This document shows positions 55,627 to 64,000 of a DNA stretch of 64,000 nucleotides, in pieces. Source of the stretch: Phytophthora hibernalis (Eukaryota > Oomycota > Peronosporomycetes > Peronosporales > Peronosporaceae); assembly GCA_012656075.1 (NCBI GenBank), contig JAAKBF010000333.1, positions 39,514-103,513 on the forward strand, in the 5' to 3' direction. Both the position numbers and the translations under genes were made by a program. Under the pieces are notes generated by a model. It was not told where the DNA came from and made no database searches. It saw only the letters and a list, made by a program, of their open reading frames with translations. Positions within the stretch are counted from its first letter, which is position 1. Each line of letters opens with the position of its first letter.

Positions 55627-58600
55627 TTACAGGCACATGCAGAGGTATCGGTAGCGTAAGTATTGTAAGGTCCTTTTGTTCACGAAGCCGGGGCTCACAG
55701 CTCCCGCAAATATCTCGAACGTCAGAAGAATGTAGACACCGCAATTGTAGTTGTCTGTCTGCAAGCCTAAAGTCGAATTGAACCCTTGGACTCTGTAATC
55801 CCTCGTCAAACCACTCGGTATCAGGCCCCGTAGTTTTTGAGCCGCAGCACGTACAGCGAGCTTGTATGACGACTCCATTGGGTCGTAGAGGAGCAGCGTC
55901 TTCTTCGAGAGGTCGGTCATAATGCTACACTAGTGGTTACCGTTGCAGTTGACAGGGATTAGAACGCGTTCATCTGAAGCTCCAAAAAGACGGCAGAGAG
56001 CTCAGTTTCATCTGTCACTATTTCGTAGCCGTTGGCGCCGTTGACGACGCTGATCATGTTAGGGCTCACTGAGATCACGTTTGGAATGCCGTTGAACATC
56101 TTCTGCATCAACGTGACCATCGTAACGTCGCTAAGTCGACCTTTGGCAGCCAGATCAAGTACTTCCATCTGTACATAGCATCATTCGACAGTGTGAGAAT
56201 AAGTGCAGCGTTAGGCAACATAGCGAACTTTACCTCATTTGTCAGCAGTCTAAGGCCCTGTAACTTGGAGCATAGGTCTGGGTCTTCTTTCGTGTAAAAG
56301 GCGGCGTCAATGTCTAGAGTGAAGACCACTGCGGATGCCCACTTTTGGGCGGCTTCGATCTTCCGGACTGTCGTTAAGGCGCGGTGGTATTGCTTCATAG
56401 TGGCGAGTGTACTGGTTGTAAATATACCAATGGTAGGTATATCTACAGCGACATCGCGTTCAGCTAGGCCTGCGTGTTTCCCTTGCAGTCTCGCCTCTTT
56501 TTCATCGCATTTCCGAAGCAAATCCTTCGCAAAGACCCTCACTACTTCGTCAGCTTGTATGATGGGTTTGCTAGCTGGCCGTTTTGTTAGTTGCATTGCG
56601 ACGGGAGGCTTCACCTTCTTCTCGAATACAAACACTTTGAACTTGCTGAGTGTATCTGCTGCAGATCGGTATGTCGGATCACCTGCCAATATATCAGCAA
56701 TGATGGCTACGTTCAAGTTCATGCTGTGCATTTCGGAGTCCTCTTGGGCCATTGCCACTGCCAAACTTCTCTTCTTTTTGGCTATGGAGGGCTTGATTTT
56801 CGGGCGCCCTCTGGATTTTGGCGGCGAACTGACTTGAAAGTTGTCGTCATCTTGCGCTAGAGGCACTAGTTGCAAACCAGTGTCAGACGGTTCTTCGCGT
56901 AACTCAGAGGGTGCGGACCCCACTGCTTGTGTTGCAATGACCATCTCAGATGGTGTACTGACCATCTCAGATGGTGTATTGACCTTTTCAGATGGTGACG
57001 GGCTCTGACGGATGGTGCAGTCTCCATTTCAGGTGGGCTTGCCATGGGCACGCTAGTCTCCACTGTAGCAGGGGTCGGTACTTCCTGGTTTGTCTGCGGC
57101 ACGAGCTCCGTTGCCGGAGGGTCCGTCCATGTGGGGTCCTTCCCTGGTGGATCTGTCTCTGGTGGTCTTGGCATTTGAGCTGATGTGTCTTCTTCACACT
57201 CACCAACGCCAGTGTCGAGCAGCACTTCCGACGACTCCTCGTTTGTGCGCCATGCTGTCTCCCGGTCAGCGCTATTACCATGGTGTGCGATGAGTTTGGC
57301 TGCCAGCTCGCTCTCCCCACGCTTAAAGAGTTTTCCTATTTGTTGAAGTGCCTGTAGTGCCGCGCGATACTGAGGCATACCCATGCCACTCATGGTCTCA
57401 GCAATTGTAATCGCGGTCTGCTGAGCTTCTCGATACTTTCGATTAGAGTCCCACGGGTTACTCTCATCCCGTAATACCTTTCCCACCGCAAACGAACCGA
57501 CCGACACATTATCCAAGGAGGGAGCATGTTGAATCGAAGCCAACAACCATCTCGCCGGTAATAGCTGAGTAGGAATGACGACCTCCATACCTAGGGCCTT
57601 GCGAAGGTAAAACACGTGTCTACAGGGTAGCAAACGGGTCGTCATAAAGAGGCACGAACATTCCCAGTTCTGCTTGTTCACAGAGTACTCCACACCAGGC
57701 TCATCAGATGCGTCGTCGTCATCTGCCATGTTTTTGATAGAAATTATCCCAGGTACGGCCTCGAAGAACGAGTAACGCGCACGTCCGCTGACAACGTACG
57801 TGTACTGCTCGTAGATAAGCTCACATGCGTGCTCACTCACGAGGTTTGCTACGAGCATCATCTCGCGATTGTACTTGCTGTTGTGAACAGTACAAATCTT
57901 GGCTGAACGAGCTACAAAGCTGCGCTCGTTCCGACTCTGGTAGCACATGAAGGAGGCGACACACTCGTCTAGGCCCATTGTTCGGCTCATTGTGTCCTTG
58001 AGCTGCTTCCACGAAGCCTCAAGCCGGTTATTTGTGTTGTTGCCTAGCGTCACTGCGTTTTGGCGTTTACATGCACAGCACATTGCCTTGCAGCTATCCC
58101 AATTCTTGACAAAGTACATCTCGAAAGGGTGCGATTTTACGAGTGTGAGACGGTCACATGTGACCACGTGACCATCCAGATGGGGAGAGATGGTCACTTC
58201 AATATCCAACCCAACAGGGTGCCCACCCGAGCTGGTAGAAGGTTGCTCCAAGTCGTGATCTTGCGTAGCTGGCCGTGATCCAATCGACAAAATGTGACGC
58301 ATGTACGCTCGGTACTTCGAAAATTCTTGCTCAGTCTTTCGTATACCATAAGTGGCACCATACTGCGGAGCTGTGCCTTTTGCCACGACGAAAGCGCGTA
58401 GTCAGCCGATGCAACTTGCTCTCGTAGGTACTTTATGACGTGAAACTGGCAAAGTAGAATCACCACATCTGGCAGCGCCGCTTTCAGAACGGCTATTTCA
58501 GTAAAATCCTTGTCAACGATGACGCACTGTAGCTTGGACCATGCCGGATTGTTGGATTTGAACTCCTCCAAGGAGGTAAGTAGGGTAGATGCCCGCTCAT

Positions 58601-58745
58601 TCTGAAGGACAGCATGCTGTACAAATTGCCCTTTCCCGAACGCATCGTGCACCATGAAGGAGAATATCTTATACTTGGACGCGTTCGTGCCATGTGTGGC
58701 ATCTATCAGCATAACCTCAGGAAAGTGATGAAACATTTCGCGCAT
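55627..58745 (-). pseudogene. Mutator-like transposase with SWIM and Ulp1 domains, fuller copy
   Basis: The transposase core has VMLIDATHGTN (D1), LQCVIVDKDFTEIAVLKAAL (D2) with LLCQFHVIKYL, and NNTNNRLEASWKQLK (E). The SWIM finger ECSCLFMTTRLLPCRHVFYL follows, then a Pro/Thr-rich linker with PSEMV repeats, AT-hook-like SRGRPKIKP, a region with DVAVDIPTIGIF, and Ulp1 motifs IPVNCNGNH, LLYDPMESS and LQTDNYNCGVYI. Breaks: near 58330, 57010 (one base lost; intact in loop 1), 56165, 55970, and a TAG right after the catalytic His (about 55928). The N-terminus is missing beyond 58745. Confidence 0.85.
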
Positions 58746-59140
58746 GAGTTTGGTCTGTAGTGTAATACAGGTAGCGATTCTCTACATAGTGAAACACCGC
58801 GTCGTTAAAACCAGCTTATTTTCATGTACAACCCATAATTCTGCTCACCTTTTCCTGCACAGTCATACATAGATACTTCATGCAACGGGTATTTCATAAT
58901 TCAATGCAACCAAGGGCTCAATAGATGCACAAGACACACGTCCTTCCGCGATTCGTACTTACGTTCGTAAACAGCTTTTTGTTTGACACCGTCTCAGAAA
59001 TTTTCAATCGCATTAACTATCGGCAGCGATTTGGCGGGGTGATTACTAACTTTATATTTATTAATAGTACTACTGTACCGGTAGTACACTACTGTAGTAG
59101 TAGTAAGTACTTGTTAGGGTGATTTTTTGAAAATGCAAGC
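58746..59140. other. region upstream of the MULE remnant
   Basis: No gene recognised on either strand. It holds a short GTAGTAGTAGTAA run. Its end (GATTTGGCGGGGTGATTA, 59028) is where the loop-1 copy rejoins after its deletion. Confidence 0.35.
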
Positions 59141-59166
59141 ACGGTGTGTATTTCAAGTAAGCTTAG

Positions 59167-60523
59167 TCAATCTACCGCAGGTACCATGTCATAGTAGGAT
59201 TTCCACTCCTTATCGATTTCTTTACGCTTCCACTCCATACACTCGCAAAACACCTTCGCGTTCTGAACGTAGACAGATGTTCGCATCTCCAAGCCATCCT
59301 CCGACGCAACAAAGCCTTCCTTCAAGTGCAGTGAGATCAGTCTTGCGTATCCAGCGTTTAACGCGCGTACGATCAAGTTCACCTACAGTATGACACCGCG
59401 AACATTGTCAGACCATACTGAAGTACTCAATCGGAGCACGAAGAATTCATACCTTGTATCTGCTCCCGACTACCGGACCTTCAGACACGGATTCGACGGA
59501 AATGTTCATAACCGGCACGGCAAACGAGCGACCATCGTACCAGTCGTGCATGTCTGACGTAAGAGCAAGGCGATTGCTTTGATCGTTGTCATACTTGTGA
59601 TAGCTTGCATATCTCCGGCAATGTTCTCTTGACATCAAATGACAGCTCTGCGCCTTCCCCACATTCCCGAACCACTCTTCACTCTCGATACGCTGATACT
59701 TGAATTCGTCAGTTACCACGTCAACGATCGAGGTGTTGGTCGAGAGAGATGACATCGTTATTTGGGGAGAATCGGTATCTTCTGGAACATAGTGCCGGGT
59801 CAAGATGCGCCGCAGTTCGCTTAACTCCCGAGAAATTGGAGCTACACTTGTCGAGACCGTGTGACCATCGAGAGGGAAGTTTGCGTGATACCTTCATTCT
59901 GTAATTCGTTTTCGAATAGCAAAGCATCCCGCTCTGTACAACATCTGTGAGACATCAACCAGCACAGTTCTACAATAATCCAAATGCATACCTTCCTTGA
60001 ACAGAACATGGATCCGCAACGTCGCCCCTTCATACCACAGCGCCTTGTCATTTTCGCCAGCGCGAAGGTCAGGATCATAGTATCCCAGATATGATGCCGC
60101 CAGACGGTACACTCTGCAGCGAATCCCTTTCGTGTTCAGCGCGTTTCCAATCGATCCACTGACGAGCGACAACCCCTCTTGTGGTTGTGCTTGCTCCGGA
60201 ACCACCACCAGCACGTGAATGGTCCTCTTGGTGGGCATCTCCAAACTTTCTCGCCGATCTCGTCTGCTGGGTCCATTTCTTCGTTTATCAGTGTCTTTAC
60301 TTCCTCAGGAACGCTTCCACTCCGCATAGAAATCACGGCAGCATCTTCGACTTCAGCCACGCGTCGCCCTTCTTCGCCAGGAAGAGCTGCAGGTCCTTGG
60401 CATCGCATGTGATCGTTGCTGAGTTCTTCGCCTTGATCGCGTCCTTCAAGTCCCCCACCGACTGACTCGCGTCGATGTCCACAGGAAACGCACTCCAACG
60501 ACAGCACAAAAGAGCTTGACCAT
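59167..60523 (-). pseudogene. CRN-3: Crinkler effector with HNH nuclease domain, loop 2
   Basis: Header from ATG 60523, with LQLFLAKKGDAWL in a shifted frame, then ISMRSGSVPEEVKTLINEEM, and the frame that leads to RTIHVLVVVPEQAQPQEGLS (60244). The effector frame runs to RITE, meets one TGA at about 59894, and continues in the same frame through CHLMSREHCRRYASYHKYDN, NRLALTSDMHDWYDG (HNH-like). It then splices over a 70-bp GT-AG intron (59452-59383) into the final exon ending SYYDMVPAVD. Unlike loop 1, the last exon is in frame here. HNH Crinklers are known from Phytophthora and would cut DNA; the TGA makes this copy doubtful. Confidence 0.75.
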
Positions 60524-60606
60524 CCTTTCTTTAGCCAGCGGATTCTGGAATGAGAAAAAATGAACGGAGAAATTTTGTAATCGTACTTAAGCGATGAATG
60601 GTGTGG
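60524..60606 (-). promoter_or_regulatory. CRN 5' module in front of loop-2 CRN-3
   Basis: Coding-strand order TGTGACCACACCATTCATCG, CTTAAGTACGATTACAAAAT, CTCATTCCAGAATCCGCTGG, ATG. This is the likely source type for the modules now found in front of loop-1 CRN-2 and CRN-3. Confidence 0.55.
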
Positions 60607-60839
60607 TCACATACGTATACGGTACAGTACAGTGGGATAGCACACGTGTGATATCATATCACTGATATGACTTTAACACATAACTTTAACACCCTGCCAA
60701 ATTGTAAACAGAGAACCCTGGACAACTTAATACCTCCCGTGGACGCACTTCCTATTAGGTATAACAGGACTATTAGGTAGTAGAGGGAGCACCACAACCA
60801 GAAGACCAGTGTTGATCTCTGGTTTATAAGAAGACGTGG

Positions 60840-61082
60840 ATGACTGGTGTGTTGTTTCAGGAGTGGCTGCGCGAGCTTGACATGCATCAACAACGGTGCA
60901 ATATTGCCCTCCTACGCAACATTGTCCTGGGAAACCTGCAGCTCAAGTCGTCATTACCGCCCAACTACATCTCTCGTTTCAAACTATATGATTCCAGGGT
61001 CGGGCGGTTGCAAACGACCCGCCCGACCCTGGAATCATATCGGCGTTTAAGCGGCAGTTCGGCATCGGCGGCTCCAGCATGA
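60840..61082 (+). pseudogene. Tigger/pogo transposase remnant interrupted by a hairpin, R2 copy
   Basis: Same 80-codon frame as at 22682-22924 (MTGVLFQEWLRELDMHQQRC), with the hairpin at 60986-61040. Confidence 0.6.
60986..61040. repeat. 55-bp hairpin, R2 copy
   Basis: Identical to 22828-22882: 22-bp arms, 11-nt loop. Confidence 0.9.
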
Positions 61083-61374
61083 GTTGAACGTGAGGAGGCG
61101 GGTGCGACATACTTCAAGATTAGATGTTGGCACTCTACCAATATACCGGTACTTCCAGGAAGTAGGTGGATGAAGTCCTGTTGGCACGATGTACACCCGA
61201 CGTGGAAACGAAGGTTTTTTCAGGCCTTCGACCCAACAAATATGTAAAGTGAAGCAAACGATGGTCAACTACGACGTAGAACTAGTTTGTTTTAGTAGTA
61301 GCCTACGGCAAATACGTAGGGCAGAGATGCGTAAGGTACAGTAGCTTGCTCTGTCATTTTTGCATTATTGATAG

Positions 61375-61817
61375 ATCCACAACTCAATTCGACGGGCAAC
61401 AGTTGCACGGGTTAATGAAGCATCGACTCGGATTGTACAGCATTAGCTGATACTAACCAATCTCCGCTAGCGCCGAACAGTTTGGCTCTACGCTACTTTG
61501 CAACACAACATGCACATGAGCCAGATGGAACCCAGCCTACAATCCCGGAGCATGCAACATATCGACAACTCTGCAGTGTTGACGAAGCTCGCTGTGAGAT
61601 GGCGCACGAGCAGCAAGCAGAGCATCGACGTCTGGATCGTCGGTTTAGAACCGTGAGAATACTCATCAACGAAAGTGAGGTAAATATTTCGGTCTCGCTA
61701 GATGATCTCCGAGACATTCTCGGTTTACCTGACTGCGATCTTAGGCGCCCACACAACTCCGACATACCTGTTAATCTACCAGCTCAAAATATGGAGGATG
61801 AAGACCATCAGTTGTAG
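61375..61817 (+). pseudogene. X1, second exon only, R2 copy
   Basis: Exon 2 of X1 remains with its splice acceptor (TTGATAG). Exon 1 was lost in the 3.15-kb deletion. One base is missing near 61440 (CAGCATTAGC for CAGCACTTAGC), so only the part from LALRYFATQHAHEPDG onward is in the original frame. Confidence 0.6.
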
Positions 61818-62819
61818 TATTAATTAGTTGGAGTACATTAATATCTATTGCCAACGAGTCGAGAGCATACCCGCAATGCTTATAAATACCACGTGTTCCA
61901 TCTTTCGTGCGCGTACAAGCGTACATCGCCAAGTCTAATACCTCCTCTGAGCGAATCCGAACGCCGTGTTTGCATTCTTTTGGATCCAACGCTTCAGCAG
62001 TGAAACCCGACTTCAATCGGATTGAGTTGGGGCAATATGGTGGCAGAAAGAAAATTAAAGCACCAACACTGTGCACCGCTTCCTCTAATTCCTTGTGCAT
62101 ATGGATTTTTGCATTATCCAGTACAAGGATAGAGCGAGGAAGTGGCCACGGATTCAGGAACGGCAAAATTTTGTCGTGGAAGGTCTGGTAAAATACATGC
62201 CGCGTAAATGTTCCAGTTGTGCACCCCCACGATAAAAAACCGTCCGTTGACATCGCCGCCAGAACGGAGACCCGCTCACCGCGTACAAAAGGAAGCGTGA
62301 CGATTGCAGGCGTGTTTCGCTTGACCATGCGTATCGACGAACACCATCTCTACTATCCTTGTCGGTTTCGTCTAAGAAAATCATTTGCTCGGGCATGGAG
62401 TAGAAAGGCTTCAGCTTGTCGATATAGTCTTGAGCCTGATCTGCTTTAGCCTCCCGCGCACGCCGCGTCAGCACTTTCCTGGACAACCCCATATCAAACC
62501 GAAGGGCTCTGCAAATGGTAGATGTTGACGTCTTGATATTTCCAAACTTGTTACGAAGTGTATCTTGGAGCTCTTCGAGATAAAAGCACGGGTGGTCCTC
62601 CACGTACTTGATCACGAACGCACAGACCGATGCTGGCCAGCGCGATGCCCGCTTCTCGCGTTGGGCGCCGGTTACCATGCCGAACTTTTGAACAAAGCGA
62701 TCCCAACGCTTGATGGAGCGTACCGATGCACCGAGGACATGTGCAATCTGCAACATCTCGATGTTGTAGACGAAAAACAGCACGACTGCGCGCCAGCGTA
62801 GGTCCTTTGAGTACGTCAT
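61771..62819 (-). pseudogene. Tc1-like (DD34E) transposase, R2 copy
   Basis: ATG 62819. An extra base in the G-run (TGGGGGTGC) places the end (62328-61771) in one frame through TTGTFTRHVFYQTFHDKILP, LVLDNAKIHMHKEL and on to the C-terminus. The shared break before the catalytic E remains, compensated by a second indel near 61960 (SGFTAEALDPKECKHGVRIR replaces the usual residues, so the LNPIE motif is not encoded). Further breaks lie near 62325. Confidence 0.8.
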
Positions 62820-63086
62820 GCTGCAAGACTTAAACGGAAAATGACACTTTTGAATTGTGCCAAAGCCAGCCGATCTCGTATTCATTGGCCACGAGCTGCC
62901 TTTCTTACCTAGGATTTCTATTAAGATCAGTAATATAACTCGTGCAAGGATTATCTTTATTCGTATTGGTGTACGATTTGTACTTCTCATGAGGCACACA
63001 CATCGCAGGAGTTGCTATTATAAGTGCTAAAAACTGCAAAGCACAATACATGTAATAGGCACAGTTCTTCGATTAAAAGTATATGT

Positions 63087-63172
63087 GACCACACCATTCA
63101 TCGCTCAAGTACGCTTACAAATTTTCTCCTTTCATTTTTTTCTCATTCCAGAATCCGCTAGCTCGAGAAAAG
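63087..63172 (+). promoter_or_regulatory. CRN 5' module in front of CRN-1, R2 copy
   Basis: Same block as 28080-28170, with one extra T in the pyrimidine tract. Confidence 0.55.
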
Positions 63173-64000
63173 ATGATCAAGCTCTTTTGTGCTGTCGTTG
63201 GAGCGACTAAAGCGCGTTCGAGGTGGAAATCGACGAGGGTGCATCAGTATCAGCGCTGAAGAAGGCGATCAAGGACGAGAGCGAGGACATCACCATTCCT
63301 GCGAAGAACCTGCAGCTCTTCCTGGCGAAGAAGGGAACCGAGTGGCTGAAGACTGAGAGTGAGGACGTGAAGGAGCTGAAGAAGGGCAGGAAAACGGCTA
63401 CCGTCAAAGCGCTAACGAATGAAGACGAAGAGCTACAGGGGAGTCCGGCCTTCAGAAAGTATTGACGGGTATGGAGCAGCCATCCACCGACCAGATTCAC
63501 GTGCTGGTGGTGGTTCCGGAGCAAGCACAAGTACAGGAGGGGTTGTGGGAGTCGCATACCAGTGTTCTTGGTCAACGATCTGCGTTGATGAGCGTCGCTC
63601 AACAAGATCAACCATTCCCCAAGAGACCGAAATTCCAGAAATACGTTGCATTCACTGTCAGTGACCGAAAGTGACTTGTCCGTCCCTTTGAGCACTATCC
63701 CTGCCTTTCAACGGATTAAAGAAGGCTTCTCTAGCAGCGACTGCCCACTCTATCTGTTGTATGGTCCGCGTCAATTACAATTGCAAATGACATCCAGGAA
63801 TGGCTGCTTACTAGCCGCTCGGACATCATTTGCGTGTATTTCGAGCTGGGTGCGGTGTTTGGGCCGACGAGACCAAATTCTGGAATCACTTGGGGATATT
63901 GGTCGACAATGAAAGCGATTGCCGCGATTTCAATTCTTTGATGACTTTAGTTGCAAGGTGCGCAGGTAACGGGAACAAGAAGGTCTGTCTGATCCTGGAT
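63173..64000 (+). pseudogene. CRN-1, R2 copy with Walker A deleted, runs off the window
   Basis: Header (63223-63465, LQLFLAKKGTEW) and HVLVVVPEQAQ as in R1. A 10-base deletion at about 63777 removes the codons for the GKT part of Walker A. Additional small deletions lie near 63657 and 63861. The copy is therefore dead even if the shared frame breaks of CRN-1 were not real. It continues past 64000. Confidence 0.85.

Larger units (their letters stand above)
60607..61357. other. flank F, R2 copy, cut by a deletion
   Basis: Direct copy of 22467-23199, including the Tigger remnant. It ends at GCTCTGTCAT and joins the X1 intron directly (TTTTGCATTATTGATAG), so about 3.15 kb present in R1 (about 23200-26355) is missing. 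Confidence 0.6.

Noticed and set aside
59040..59110. Small repeats around GTACCGGTAC and GTAGTAGTAG as a CRISPR-like or regulatory array
   Set aside because: Only a few short units, no regular spacers; a simple low-complexity stretch.

Overview
The window looks like a repeat-rich, effector-carrying region of a plant-pathogenic oomycete, most likely Phytophthora. The main reason is four kinds of Crinkler (CRN) gene. Their N-terminal headers carry LQLFLAK (or LHLFLVKK), and three of them end in the HVLVVVP junction. LFLAK is the Phytophthora form of this motif. Short GT-AG introns, pogo/Tigger, Tc1-like and Ulp1-bearing Mutator-like transposons and a LINE remnant fit the same group. I see no rRNA, tRNA or CRISPR array.

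Layout. L1 (1-14848) holds, in order: a pogo element nested inside the terminal repeat of a second DDE transposon; an EF-hand pseudogene; an unrecognised block; a lone CRN header (CRN-4); CRN-1 (AAA-type NTPase plus PD-(D/E)xK nuclease); a Tc1-like DD34E transposase convergent with an unknown spliced gene (X1); a mariner-type terminal fragment; a second, truncated pogo copy; and flank F. Loop 1 (14849-22380) holds CRN-2 (kinase), an unknown ORF, a membrane-protein pseudogene, a MULE with SWIM and Ulp1 domains, and CRN-3 (HNH nuclease). R1 (22381-37315) is L1 again, inverted. A diverged F copy and a LINE remnant follow (37318-39164). L2 (39165-48942) repeats L1 in direct orientation. The stretch 48943-51830 is unique and holds a 1.8 kb TIR element with MULE remnants and a small secreted-protein gene. 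Loop 2 (51831-60523) repeats loop 1 directly. R2 (60524-64000) repeats R1 with a deletion of about 3 kb.

So the window is a very large inverted repeat (arms about 14.8 kb, loop 7.5 kb) that is itself duplicated directly about 35 kb further on. The innermost arm junctions fall at or inside CRN headers, and the headers of the loop-1 CRN genes are mosaics. This suggests the conserved CRN 5' module is where recombination swapped promoters and N-termini between effectors. Each L/R unit is also bounded by inverted pogo copies plus the outer transposon's terminal repeat, which makes it resemble a composite mobile unit carrying effector genes.

Most genes contain one-base indels, often in homopolymers. 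Some are shared by all copies, so they are older than the duplication or are systematic errors. Others differ between copies. Both pseudogenisation and long-read or haplotype assembly errors must be kept in mind. The best preserved genes are CRN-1 at 42095-44272, CRN-2 at 51831-53573, the outer transposase at 1851-3167, X1 in three copies, and the small secreted protein at 51232-51477.
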